DNA of 64,000 nt. Origin: Streptomyces camponoticapitis (GTDB lineage: Bacteria; Actinomycetota; Actinomycetes; Streptomycetales; Streptomycetaceae). Every line of letters starts with the position of its first letter. Position 1 is the stretch's first letter. A program made the translations under genes and the position numbers. The stretch spans positions 1 through 64,000 of the forward strand of contig NZ_BMMV01000022.1 of the NCBI RefSeq assembly GCF_014646115.1. Direction: 5' to 3'. Below are positions 8,849 through 17,902 of this stretch, piece by piece. A model generated the notes under the pieces. That model did not search any database. It was not told the origin of the DNA and worked only from the letters and a program-made list of their open reading frames with translations.

Positions 8849-8951
8849 AGGCGAAAACGACCCCGCTCGATTGCCCGAGGACGCAAAGGTGCCAGGGGTC
8901 GAGTCTAAAGGCCGTACGGAGTGAAGAAGCCCGTCGGCGGTGAGGGCCTGC

Positions 8952-10193
8952 TCAGGCGAGGTAGGCCGGGGCGCCGACGGGCAGGATAAATCGGAACTGA
9001 GCCCCGCCGCCGGGCCCGCGGCCGACGGTGATCGTCCCGCCGTGCGCCTCGACGATGCCCTTGACGATGTACAGGCCCAGGCCCGTGCCACCGCGCTTGC
9101 TCCCCCGCCAGAAACGGGTGAAGACACGGCCCATCGACTCCTCGGGGATGCCGGGGCCTTCGTCGCTCACGGTGACCGCTGTTCCTTTCGCGCCGCCGTC
9201 GGCGTGGGTGTGCTCCGCGTTCGCGTGTTCCGCGTGCGCGTACTCGACATGTTTGACCTGGGCGGGTGCCACCTCGATGGTGACGGTTCCCGCGCCGTGG
9301 CGCACCGCGTTTTCCAGCAGGTTGCCGAGTATCTGGTCGATCTTGTCGGGATCCGCCCAGAGCGCGGGCAGCGGTTGCTGGATCCGTACGAGGAAACGGT
9401 CCGGGGACTGTCCGGAAGCGGTGATGGACTGGATGTGACGGCCGACGGCGGTGCCGATGTCGACCGGCTGGCGGCGCACCTCCAGGCGTCCGGAGTCGAT
9501 CCGCGAGATGTCGAGCAGCTCGGCGATGAGTCTGGTGACCCGGTTCGCGTCGGCGTCGACGGTCTCCAGCATCAGCCGCTTCTGGTCGTCGGTGAACCGT
9601 TCCCACTTGGCGAGCAGCGTCGCGGTGAAGCCCTTCACCGAGGTGAGCGGGGAGCGCAGCTCGTGCGCCACGGTCGCGATCAGCTCGGCGTGGCTTCGTT
9701 CGGTACGGCGCCGGGCCTCGGTGCCTCGGATACTGACGACGAGCCTGCGGACGGGCCCCTGGGGATACGCGCGGACGTAGCGGGCGGAGACCAGCACCTC
9801 ACGGCCGCCCGGGAGCAGCAGATTGCGTTCGGGCTGGCCGTAGCGGGTGAGGAGACCGCCGTACGGATCGGTGAGAGCCCACCAGCGGCGCCCTTCGAGG
9901 TCTTCGAGGGGCAGCGCGCGCTCCAGGGAGCTGCCGACGGCCTCGACCGCGACGACGGCGGTGATCCGGGCGGCGGCGGCGTTGAAGCAGATCACCCGGC
10001 CCGTCTCGTCGGCGACGACGAGACCGTCCGGGAGGTCGTCGGGATCGATCCCGAAATCCTGGCCGAAGTCCTGGCCGGGGTCCTCCTGGCCGAGGTCGCC
10101 CACGTCCCGTGCGAGGTCCGGGGGACCGGTGCCGCCGGGACCAGGCCTGACGGGTCCCCGTGTGATGGCCGACCCGCTCGCCCCGACCGTCAT
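8952..10193 (-). CDS. PAS-domain sensor histidine kinase
   Basis: A 413-residue kinase from the ATG at 10193, which has GAGGTGGGA about eight bases upstream; an in-frame ATG at 10262 is the alternative. The N-terminal 120 residues contain a PAS-like sensor (DLPDGLVVADETGRVICFNAAAARI). Then come HisKA with the phosphoacceptor in VAHELRSPLTSVKGF and a HATPase_c domain with an N box (LLENAVRHGAG) and G boxes (VSDEGPGIPEE, GGTGLGLYIVKGIVE). No transmembrane segment is evident, so it senses a cytoplasmic signal. No response-regulator gene is adjacent, making it an orphan. Between the N box and G1 box is an unusual histidine-rich run, HVEYAHAEHANAEHTHADGG. Confidence 0.88.
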   Translation of the reverse strand: MTVGASGSAITRGPVRPGPGGTGPPDLARDVGDLGQEDPGQDFGQDFGIDPDDLPDGLVVADETGRVICFNAAAARITAVVAVEAVGSSLERALPLEDLEGRRWWALTDPYGGLLTRYGQPERNLLLPGGREVLVSARYVRAYPQGPVRRLVVSIRGTEARRRTERSHAELIATVAHELRSPLTSVKGFTATLLAKWERFTDDQKRLMLETVDADANRVTRLIAELLDISRIDSGRLEVRRQPVDIGTAVGRHIQSITASGQSPDRFLVRIQQPLPALWADPDKIDQILGNLLENAVRHGAGTVTIEVAPAQVKHVEYAHAEHANAEHTHADGGAKGTAVTVSDEGPGIPEESMGRVFTRFWRGSKRGGTGLGLYIVKGIVEAHGGTITVGRGPGGGAQFRFILPVGAPAYLA

Positions 10194-10288
10194 GCCCGCA
10201 TCCCACCTCTTCCGAAGAGCACAGTGGGCCCCCGAGTTTCCGGTCACCCTACTCGCTCTCATCGCTCAAGGTGACTGCGCGGACCCCC

Positions 10289-11128
<840 letters not shown>

Positions 11129-11210
11129 GGGCGGCGGCTCGCTTCTCGTGCGGACGTACGCGCGCGTGGCTGGGGTGAGGCGTACGTACTCCGGTGTACG
11201 GGTGGAACGC

Positions 11211-11245
11211 GCCGGACCCGCAGGCGATGTGCCTGCGGGTCCGGC
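11211..11245 (-). terminator. infC-rpmI-rplT operon terminator
   Basis: A perfect 15-bp stem (GCCGGACCCGCAGGC at 11211-11225 with its complement at 11231-11245) with a 5-base loop, beginning 34 bp after the rplT stop. There is only a weak T run after it. Confidence 0.75.
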
Positions 11246-11279
11246 GGGGAAGTGCTCTGCTCCGTGATCCGGCAGGGGA

Positions 11280-11666
11280 TCAGGCGGCGGCCTTCGGGGC
11301 GTTGACGTCGCTCGGGAGCGCCTTCTGGGCGACCTCGACGAGCGCGGCGAACGCGTTGGCGTCGTTGACCGCGAGCTCGGCCAGGATCTTGCGGTCCACC
11401 TCGATGTTGGCGGCGTTGAGACCCTGGATGAGGCGGTTGTACGTCATCCCGTTCTGGCGGGCCGCGGCGTTGATCCGCTGGATCCACAGCCGGCGGAAGT
11501 CGCCCTTGCGCTTCTTGCGGTCGTTGTAGTTGTAGACCAGGGAGTGGGTTACCTGCTCCTTGGCCTTGCGGTACAGGCGCGAACGCTGGCCGCGGTAACC
11601 CTTGGCCTGCTCGAGGATCGCCCGGCGCTTCTTGTGGGCATTGACTGCCCGCTTGACGCGTGCCAC
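11280..11666 (-). CDS. rplT: 50S ribosomal protein L20
   Basis: A 128-residue, strongly basic L20 (MARVKRAVNAHKKRRAILEQ, RGQRSRLYRKAKEQV, RRLWIQRINAAARQNGMTY). It binds 23S rRNA and is needed early in 50S assembly; in other bacteria it can also repress its own operon. The start is GTG at 11666 with AAGGAG seven bases upstream. It is the last gene of infC-rpmI-rplT. The 97-bp gap to rpmI contains a GC-rich imperfect hairpin (about 11733-11764) that may tune the level of L20 relative to L35. Confidence 0.98.
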   Translation of the reverse strand: MARVKRAVNAHKKRRAILEQAKGYRGQRSRLYRKAKEQVTHSLVYNYNDRKKRKGDFRRLWIQRINAAARQNGMTYNRLIQGLNAANIEVDRKILAELAVNDANAFAALVEVAQKALPSDVNAPKAAA

Positions 11667-11763
11667 TTGTTAACTCCTTGTAGCTGGGTCACGGGCGTTG
11701 ACGTGACCCGAGAACGGCGTGGTCGGTATGCGGCCGGGCCCCGCCCCGCGGCGGGGCTCGGGC

Positions 11764-11958
11764 CTACAGGCCGAGAAGCTTCTTGGCCTTCGCGGCGTCA
11801 CCCGGCGCCAGTTCCACCGTGCCGGCGAGACGGCGCGTCAGGGTGGACGGCTTGTGCTCCAGGTAGTGGCGACGGCCCGCACGCTGGCGAAGGATCTTGC
11901 CGGAGCCGGTCACGCGAAAGCGCTTCTTCGCACCGCTGTGCGTCTTGTTCTTCGGCAT
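11764..11958 (-). CDS. rpmI: 50S ribosomal protein L35
   Basis: A 64-residue L35 with the family start MPKNKTHSGAKKRFRVTGSGK and end LAPGDAAKAKKLLGL. A small basic protein of the large ribosomal subunit. The ATG at 11958 is preceded by GAGGAGAA. It is the middle gene of infC-rpmI-rplT, 122 bp downstream of infC. Normal length. Confidence 0.98.
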   Translation of the reverse strand: MPKNKTHSGAKKRFRVTGSGKILRQRAGRRHYLEHKPSTLTRRLAGTVELAPGDAAKAKKLLGL

Positions 11959-12080
11959 AGCGCCGTTCTCCTCATCAGTGGCACTCCCCGCCGGTCGGTC
12001 GGACCGGCGGCGGGAGCGTCAGATTGCTGTGTATGGAATCCGGGCGGGACTCGGGGGGCGCCTGGCCGGCGGCCCCTGTG

Positions 12081-12752
12081 TCACGCCTCGGAGGGCGATT
12101 CGGCCGGAGCCTCGGCGTTGGCCTCCGCACGAGCCTTCGCGGCGTCCGGAGACTCGTCCACGTGGTCGTCGGTCGCGTAACCCTGGCGCTCCGCCTTGCG
12201 GGCCGCCTGGGCCTCGCGGGCCTCGGCCATGGCTTCGGTCTTCTTCTTGTGCGGGCCCAGAACCATGATCATGTTCCGGCCGTCCTGCTTCGGGTTCGAC
12301 TCGATGAAGCCGAGCTCCTCGACGTCCGAAGCGAGACGCTGGAGCAGCCTGAAGCCCAGTTCGGGGCGGGACTGCTCGCGACCACGGAACATGATCGTGA
12401 TCTTGACCTTGTCACCCTGCTTGAGGAACCGGACGACGTGACCCTTTTTGGTGTCGTAGTCGTGCGGGTCGATCTTCGGCCGGAGCTTCATCTCCTTGAT
12501 GACCGTGTGCGCCTGGTTCTTGCGCGCCTCACGGGCCTTCATGGCCGACTCGTACTTGAACTTCCCGTAATCCATGAGCTTGCACACGGGCGGACGGGCG
12601 GTCGCCGCGACCTCGACCAGGTCCAGGTCGTACTCCTGTGCGAGCTCCAGGGCCTTCGCAAGCGGCACGATGCCGACCTGCTCGCCGCTGGGGCCGACAA
12701 GGCGGACCTCGGGAACACGAATCCGGTCGTTAATGCGGGGCTCAGCGCTGAT
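12081..12752 (-). CDS. infC: translation initiation factor IF-3 with an apparent ATC start codon
   Basis: IF-3 keeps 30S subunits free and proofreads the start codon and initiator tRNA. The 223 residues comprise the N domain (SAEPRINDRIRVPEVRLVG), a helical linker, and the C domain (KEMKLRPKIDPHDYDTKKGHVVRFL, MFRGREQSRPELG), plus an Ala/Glu-rich actinobacterial tail. A near-perfect Shine-Dalgarno GAGGAGG (12763-12757) lies four bases before an ATC codon at 12752-12750, exactly where homology begins (I-S-A-E-P-R-I-N). The upstream in-frame candidates (to 12797) would place the Shine-Dalgarno inside the coding region. Non-canonical AUU/AUC starts are the rule for infC in many bacteria and let IF-3 repress its own synthesis. 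An annotation starting at 12797 or an internal GTG would add up to 15 non-native residues. Confidence 0.95.
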   Translation of the reverse strand: MSAEPRINDRIRVPEVRLVGPSGEQVGIVPLAKALELAQEYDLDLVEVAATARPPVCKLMDYGKFKYESAMKAREARKNQAHTVIKEMKLRPKIDPHDYDTKKGHVVRFLKQGDKVKITIMFRGREQSRPELGFRLLQRLASDVEELGFIESNPKQDGRNMIMVLGPHKKKTEAMAEAREAQAARKAERQGYATDDHVDESPDAAKARAEANAEAPAESPSEA

Positions 12753-13121
12753 GGATCCTCCTCGGTAGCACCACGCGACTGCCTGGCAGACAGCCACGTA
12801 ACGTCTGTTTCGTCAGACCAACCGTGAGGGGAAACGAAAAATGCCCCGGACGGGACACAGGCGGGAGCTCCATGAATACCGGAACACCGCCGCGTCGAAC
12901 CGCGGGGCGCATCGGGCGGTTCCATCGTCCGTACGGAACGATGGTGACCACCTGACCGGTGACCCGCCACCCGTGAGGGCGGCCAGGTGGGAGAACGGAG
13001 CCTCCACTTGTGGGTCGGGCACACACATGTCCGACCGGTCGTTACACAAGGTTAGCAGCTCCCGGCCGGGTGAGGTAACCGGCTGTCCCCTCTTCCTGCG
13101 CCTGGGCATATCGTGTGCCGA
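12753..13121 (-). promoter_or_regulatory. infC leader and divergent promoter region
   Basis: 369 bp without a gene separate infC from the divergent DUF1844 gene. On the infC side the sequence is rich in inverted repeats: CCATCGT..ACGATGG (12922-12944) around a CCGTACGG palindrome, repeated GGTGACC, and CACCTG..CAGGTG arms near 12950-12990. Nearer the gene, a GC-rich block is followed on the minus strand by CATTTTTCG (about 12836-12844), resembling an attenuator. I infer a long structured 5' leader that may mediate autoregulation by IF-3 or L20. No known leader class was matched. Confidence 0.4.
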
Positions 13122-13484
13122 ATGAGCGACACGACCCCTCACCGGGAACCAGCCGACTTCGACGCCATGACCCGGGACATCGCGGAGGTGCCGGCCGTCG
13201 AGGTGATCGTGACCGTCGCCGTCAATCTGATGAGCGCCGCGGCGGTGAAGCTCGGTCTCACGGAGGACGGCGACGAGCACAAGGACCTGGACGAGGCCCG
13301 CAAGCTGGTGCACGCGCTGGCCGGGCTGATGGACGCGAGCGCGACGGAGATCAGCTCCTTCCACGCGGCGCCGCTGCGGGACGGGCTGAAGTCGCTCCAG
13401 CTGGCCTTCCGCGAGGCGTCGCTGGTCCCGGACGAGCCGGGCCAGGGTCCGGGCGAGAAGTACACGGGACCTGTCTACGGCTGA
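13122..13484 (+). CDS. DUF1844 family protein
   Basis: A 120-residue acidic protein conserved next to infC in actinobacteria. The core is VEVIVTVAVNLMSAAAVKLGL followed by DLDEARKLVHALAGLMDAS, matching the DUF1844 pattern of two amphipathic helices. No catalytic motif, signal peptide or membrane segment is visible, and the biochemical role is unknown. The start is ATG at 13122; a GTG three codons earlier in frame is possible but lacks a better ribosome site. It diverges from infC, and its last 10 bp overlap the 3' end of the convergent SseB gene. Confidence 0.85.
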   Translation: MSDTTPHREPADFDAMTRDIAEVPAVEVIVTVAVNLMSAAAVKLGLTEDGDEHKDLDEARKLVHALAGLMDASATEISSFHAAPLRDGLKSLQLAFREASLVPDEPGQGPGEKYTGPVYG

Positions 13485-14224
13485 TCGCGCGGGAGTTCGC
13501 GTACGAACAGGGGCTCGCCCGGGGGCGAGGCACCGGCCGGCAGCAGTGCCAGGTCGAGGCCGCGCACCAGGCGGGCCCTCAGCACGTCGTGCGCCGCCAG
13601 CGCGGAGGCGATCCGCCCGACCACGTCCCCCGGGGCGGCGTCCGGCAGCAGGACGAGCGCGAGGATGCCGTCCGCCTCGCCGGGGCCGAGATGCGCCCTC
13701 AGTACGGAGGGCTCGGCGGCGGCCACCTCCTTGACCGCGGTGACGACGGCGGGATCGTCGAGCGGGTCGGTGCTCGTCCGGCCCTCGGCGAGCGCGAACA
13801 GGGCCGGCCCGGCGAGTTCGTACGGCACGGGCCCCGCCAGGTCGATGACGACCGTGTCGGCCTTCTCGTGCGCCGCCGCGCTCAGCGCCTGGTGCAGCGG
13901 TACGGCGACGGGGCGTGCCCCCGGGTCCCAGCGGGCCAGTGCGTCGGTCGAGGTGAAGGCCGGCAGGGCGCGCCGGCCACCGGCCTGGAGCGTGGGGACC
14001 GCCATGTCGCTGTTCTTCTCGCGCCGCAGCCCCCCCTCGTCCGTCTCGGTCTCGCCGAGGACGGCGACGACCGGGACGAGCAGCCGGGCGCCCTTGAGGG
14101 CGGCGAGGACGCGCGGCTCGGCTGTCCGGTCGCCGGACCAGGCGGCGAGGGCCTCCGTGAGGACGGGGTCGGCGGTGCCGTCGTCGTCGGAGAAACCGGA
14201 GTCGGGAATGTTCTTGAGAGCCAC
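13475..14224 (-). CDS. SseB family protein
   Basis: A 249-residue protein with the SseB N-terminal domain (about residues 20-140; VLAALKGARLLVPVVAVLGE..FTSTDALARWDPGARP) and a C-terminal SseB domain (about 145-245; HLGPGEADGILALVLLP). SseB-type proteins are soluble and widespread in Streptomyces, with no established enzymatic activity. The start is GTG at 14224. The gene is monocistronic, diverges from the serine hydrolase at 14302, and overlaps the DUF1844 gene tail to tail by 10 bp. Confidence 0.8.
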   Translation of the reverse strand: MALKNIPDSGFSDDDGTADPVLTEALAAWSGDRTAEPRVLAALKGARLLVPVVAVLGETETDEGGLRREKNSDMAVPTLQAGGRRALPAFTSTDALARWDPGARPVAVPLHQALSAAAHEKADTVVIDLAGPVPYELAGPALFALAEGRTSTDPLDDPAVVTAVKEVAAAEPSVLRAHLGPGEADGILALVLLPDAAPGDVVGRIASALAAHDVLRARLVRGLDLALLPAGASPPGEPLFVRELPRDQP

Positions 14225-14301
14225 GGGCCGAGCCTAGTGGGCGCGCCCTCGACGCCCGTCGCGGGCACCGGGCAGAATCAACGTCCGACCGAGGGGGACA
14301 C

Positions 14302-15024
14302 ATGCGCGCTGCGGGCGATCCGCTCGTCGTCACCACCGACGCGAACGTCACGTACGACGTCGCCGTCCGCGACCCGGCCACCGGGCGCACCACGGCGTAC
14401 CGGCACGCCCCGGCCCCCACTCATCCCACCGCCAGCGTCGTCAAGCTCGGCATCCTCGCCGCGCTCCTGCTGCACACGCAGGACACGGACCGTGAACCGA
14501 CTCCCCAGGAGCACGCGTCGGCCGCCGGCATGATCGAGCGCAGTGACAACGACGCCGCCACCGAACTGCTGAGGGTGGCCGGCGGCTCCGAGGGACTGGA
14601 CGCGGCCCACCGGCGCCTCGGTCTGCGCGAGTCGGCGGTGAACGAGTCCTGGGGCCTCACGCGAACCACCGCGACGGATCAACTGGCCCTGCTGGAGGCA
14701 GTGTTCGGCGCGGGGGCGACACCGCTCAGCGAACGCTCGCGCGCCTTCGTGGCGGACCTGATGACCCATGTGGTGCCTGACCAGGCGTGGGGTGTCTCGG
14801 CGGCGGGCGGCGCGCCGGCGCTGAAGAACGGCTGGATGCCGCTGGGCCCCGACGGCCTGTGGGTCGTCAACTCGGTGGGCCGGGTCACCGCCGACGACCG
14901 CGACGTCCTCGTGGCCGTCCTGTCGGGCGGTCATCCCACGAAGGACGCCGGCATCACCCTGGTCGAGGCGGCGGCGCGGGCCGCCGTCGGCGAGGCCGTC
15001 AGCGCGGCCGGCGGCGTCCGCTGA
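14302..15024 (+). CDS. class A beta-lactamase-fold serine hydrolase, no signal peptide
   Basis: A 240-residue protein with the ordered motifs of the penicillin-recognising serine hydrolases: SxxK as SVVK (residues 45-48), SDN at about residues 79-81, and a KTG-like KNGW (about 174-177). All three active-site elements are therefore present in near-canonical form. It lacks any export signal and starts directly with the beta-lactamase fold, unlike resistance enzymes, which are secreted. I infer a cytosolic esterase or amidase rather than an antibiotic-resistance factor. The ATG at 14302 has GAGGGGGA upstream. Its 3' end overlaps the convergent mycosin gene by 26 bp. Confidence 0.75.
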   Translation: MRAAGDPLVVTTDANVTYDVAVRDPATGRTTAYRHAPAPTHPTASVVKLGILAALLLHTQDTDREPTPQEHASAAGMIERSDNDAATELLRVAGGSEGLDAAHRRLGLRESAVNESWGLTRTTATDQLALLEAVFGAGATPLSERSRAFVADLMTHVVPDQAWGVSAAGGAPALKNGWMPLGPDGLWVVNSVGRVTADDRDVLVAVLSGGHPTKDAGITLVEAAARAAVGEAVSAAGGVR

Positions 15025-16258
15025 CCGGTCCGCCGCGCCAGAGCACCACGGCGCCGGCCAGCAGGAGCGCGCCGAGGCCGCCCGCGAGCGGGGCGAGCCA
15101 GGCGGCGGGCTCGGACTCCCCCGAGGCGTTGTGGGGACCGCGGCCGAAGTACCGCTTGGTGTAGCCGGCCGCCTTGTCCTTCGAGTCGGCCGTCGTGGTG
15201 GTCAGCCCGACGCCCGCCTCGATCGCCGCGGCGGGATCGACGATGCCGTAGCCGGTCGAGTCGTCGCGGCCGTTGTCCGGGGCGTCGCGCGCGGTGTCGG
15301 CGAGCAGCTTCTTGATCTGGGCGGGCCGCAGTTCGGGGTGGGCCGCGCGTACGAGGGCGACGGCGCCGGAGACGAAGGCGGCGGCGGCGCTGGTGCCCCA
15401 GCCCTCGTAGTAGTGCCGGTCGGGGTCCGCTATGACGACGTCGACACCGGGCGCGCTGACGGTGGCGTACCAGCGGCGGGTGGAGAACGCGGCGTGGGTG
15501 CCGTAGCGGTCGACGGCCGTCACGGCGATCACGCCGGGATAGGCGGCCGGGTAGGAGATGCGGTCGCCCTTCTCGCCGCCGTTGCCCGCCGAGGCGACCA
15601 CGGCCACGCCTTTGGACAGGGCGTACTGGACGGCGGCGTCCTCGCCCGGCTCCGGGTGGGCCGACTCGCTGTCGTCGCCGAGGGAGAGGTTGATGACGTC
15701 CGCGCCGTTGTCGGCGGCCCAGCGGATGCCGTCGGCGAGTGAACCGCCGCGCGACTTGCGGGCCTTGGCCCGGTCCGGGTCGGTGCCTTCGAGGATCACG
15801 CGGACCGGCAGGATCTTCGCCCGGGGGGCGATCCCGAGGACACCGTCCTCGCGGCCCGGGCCGTGTCCCCGGCCCGCGATGATGCCCGCCATGGCCGTGC
15901 CGTGCCGCGCCCAGGCCCGGTCGCCGCTCCCGGCGCCGAAGCCGATGAGGTCCTTGCCGGTCAGCACCTGCCCGGCGAGGTCGGGGTGGGTGGGGTCGAC
16001 GCCGGTGTCGAGCACGGCGACGGTGATGCCGTCGCCCTTGGTGGTGCGCCAGGCCTCGTCGGTGTGCATCGCTTCGAGGGCCCACTGCTGGGCGCGTATG
16101 ACGTCCGCGTGCGCGGGCGTCGCCGGGACCGCGAGGAGGAAGGAGGCGGCAGCCAGGGTGGCGGCGAGGCGGTGTCGCCGGCGCTGGGCCGGTCGCCTCG
16201 TGCGCGCTGCCGGTGTCGCGCGCGTCGGCGGCGGGGGCGTGGGCCTGGGCGTGGTCAT
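14999..16258 (-). CDS. mycosin-like membrane-anchored subtilisin (S8 serine protease)
   Basis: A 419-residue protein with an N-terminal signal (basic region, then LAATLAAASFLLAVPATPAHA), a peptidase S8 catalytic domain and a C-terminal transmembrane anchor (WLAPLAGGLGALLLAGAVVLW) followed by a short basic tail. The catalytic triad is visible: Asp in VAVLDTGVDPTHPDLAGQ, His in ARHGTAMAGIIAG, Ser in GWGTSAAAAFVSGAVALV. This is the layout of MycP mycosins, the proteases that accompany ESX/type VII secretion. No ESX genes (eccB-E, esx) are nearby. It overlaps the upstream proline-rich membrane protein by ATGA, so the two are co-translated and probably act together outside the membrane. Confidence 0.88.
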   Translation of the reverse strand: MTTPRPTPPPPTRATPAARTRRPAQRRRHRLAATLAAASFLLAVPATPAHADVIRAQQWALEAMHTDEAWRTTKGDGITVAVLDTGVDPTHPDLAGQVLTGKDLIGFGAGSGDRAWARHGTAMAGIIAGRGHGPGREDGVLGIAPRAKILPVRVILEGTDPDRAKARKSRGGSLADGIRWAADNGADVINLSLGDDSESAHPEPGEDAAVQYALSKGVAVVASAGNGGEKGDRISYPAAYPGVIAVTAVDRYGTHAAFSTRRWYATVSAPGVDVVIADPDRHYYEGWGTSAAAAFVSGAVALVRAAHPELRPAQIKKLLADTARDAPDNGRDDSTGYGIVDPAAAIEAGVGLTTTTADSKDKAAGYTKRYFGRGPHNASGESEPAAWLAPLAGGLGALLLAGAVVLWRGGPVSGRRRPR

Positions 16259-17718
16259 TCGGGCTTCTCCGTCGCCTTGCTGGCTGTCGTACGCAGACCG
16301 CGCTCGACCCGGTCGGCCAATCCCTTGGCGTCATGGCCGAGCCCGGCCTGGGCGGCCGCCGTCTTCGCGCCGTCGGCGGTGGCCTTGGCGACCGGCTGCG
16401 GGTCGGTGACAGGGCGTCCGTCGGCGAAGCCGGAGACGGCGTACACGACGACGGGGGCCTCGGTGAGGACGTTCACCGTCCAGCTCGCGCGCTGCCCGTC
16501 GCCGAAGCCCGCGGCCAGGGTGCCCTTCACCGGGTAGGTACGGGGCATCAGGTCGGTGCGTTCACCGAGTTTCTCGTCGGTGAACCGGGCGTCCAGCGCC
16601 TCCATGCCCGCCGGTTCGGCCTCCGTGAAGACCATGCCGACGGTGGTGAGAGTGCTGCTGGTCGCGTCCACGTAGGTCGCCCGCAGGACCCTCTCGCAGC
16701 CCACCGGACGCAGCGTCTTCAGGAGGAGCGGATCGAGGGCTCCGCCGCAGCCGCTGTCGGGTGCCACGGCGACCCTGGTCCAGCTCCGGTCGGCGCCGCC
16801 CGGGCCTGCGCCGCCGCCCTTGATGGTGCGCGGGAAGAAGGTGTCGACAGGGGTGCTGTGCCAGAGCGTACGGAGCGGCGCGTAACCGGCGCCCGGGGCG
16901 GGGTCGGCGGACGAGTCCCCGGTCAGCCAGGTACCGGTGACGGCGCCGCCGATCAGACCGAGGCCGAGGACCACACAGACGATCGCGCCGGCCGTCCTGC
17001 CGGGGTGGCGGGAGGGCACGGGACGCAGCCGGGCGGTCGTCTCGGCGGGGGCCGCGGGAGGCTCCACCGGCCAGCGGTAGGGCGGCGGCGGGAGCGGTCG
17101 GCCACCGGCCGGGGGCCGGGTGAGGTCGACGGGGCCGGCGGGCCCGCGGTGCTGCGGGGCGGGCGGCTCGGCCGGGCGCCGCGACGGCTCGGGAGAGAAC
17201 GTGTAACCGGGTGGCGGCGGCGGGAGCGGGGTGGACCTGCCCGAGGACGCGGATGCCGGGGCCGACGGCGGTGGCGGTGTCGCGGGCGGCCGGGTGGGCC
17301 GGGGCGGTACGGCGCCGGCGGGCGGGGCCGGGGGGACCGCGCGAAGGCGGGCCGTGTCCTCGTCGGGCGGCACGGTGGATCGCGGGGTTGTACGCCACGG
17401 GGCCGTGCGCTGTGCGGGCGGTCCGGCCGGGCGCGGGGGTATGCCGGGCTTCCCACCGGACGACCGGCCGGATGCCCCGTCGGGCGTTGCGCCCGGCGCC
17501 TCCGTGGGCCGTTCGGGAGGCCTGGTGCCCGCGCTCCCGGCGGCCGGATCGGGCCGCGTCGTCTCGGCGCGGGGTTCATTCGCGCGGGGCTTCTCGGCGC
17601 GGTCGGATCCGGGCGCTTCGTCGCGGCCGTGGACGGGCCGCGCGAGCGGGGGTCCCGACGGTGGCGGTGGGCCGGCGGGGCGGGGCGGCAAGGGCGCGCG
17701 CCGCGCTTCGGTACTCAT
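16255..17718 (-). CDS. proline-rich single-pass membrane protein
   Basis: A 487-residue protein from the ATG at 17718 (AGGGGGG upstream). The N-terminal 230 residues or so are very rich in Pro, Ala and Arg and probably disordered in the cytoplasm. One transmembrane helix follows (AGAIVCVVLGLGLIGGAVTGTWL). The remaining 230 residues or so form an extracytoplasmic domain with paired cysteines (DSGCGGALDPLLLK and RPVGCERVLRATYVD) that could form a disulfide. No known enzymatic motif is seen. It is translationally coupled to the downstream mycosin, so a scaffold, substrate or regulator for that protease is plausible. That role is inferred. Confidence 0.75.
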   Translation of the reverse strand: MSTEARRAPLPPRPAGPPPPSGPPLARPVHGRDEAPGSDRAEKPRANEPRAETTRPDPAAGSAGTRPPERPTEAPGATPDGASGRSSGGKPGIPPRPAGPPAQRTAPWRTTPRSTVPPDEDTARLRAVPPAPPAGAVPPRPTRPPATPPPPSAPASASSGRSTPLPPPPPGYTFSPEPSRRPAEPPAPQHRGPAGPVDLTRPPAGGRPLPPPPYRWPVEPPAAPAETTARLRPVPSRHPGRTAGAIVCVVLGLGLIGGAVTGTWLTGDSSADPAPGAGYAPLRTLWHSTPVDTFFPRTIKGGGAGPGGADRSWTRVAVAPDSGCGGALDPLLLKTLRPVGCERVLRATYVDATSSTLTTVGMVFTEAEPAGMEALDARFTDEKLGERTDLMPRTYPVKGTLAAGFGDGQRASWTVNVLTEAPVVVYAVSGFADGRPVTDPQPVAKATADGAKTAAAQAGLGHDAKGLADRVERGLRTTASKATEKPE

Positions 17719-17902
17719 CCGCCCCCCTGTGATCACGGCCTTGTCCACGGCGGATCACCGGACGGGGCAGGCCCGTTCGTCGCCGCGTGGGCGTCACTCT
17801 ACGGGCTGGAGAGCGCCGCGCGGGAACAGGTCCGCAGGTCGGGGCGGATCTGACCAGAACATCCCCCTACCGTCGGGTAAGCCCGTCTGGCAAGCTCGGA
17901 AG

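Noticed and set aside
12813..14420. A 535-codon minus-strand open frame across the infC leader, DUF1844 and SseB genes
   Set aside because: It crosses three supported features in the wrong frame and is low-complexity Arg/Ala/Gly.
14302..15024. Antibiotic-resistance beta-lactamase
   Set aside because: Motifs are present, but there is no signal peptide and the KTG motif is KNG, so resistance is not supported.
14999..17718. Type VII (ESX) secretion locus
   Set aside because: Only the mycosin-like protease is present; there is no EccC ATPase, EccB/D/E or WXG100 gene nearby.
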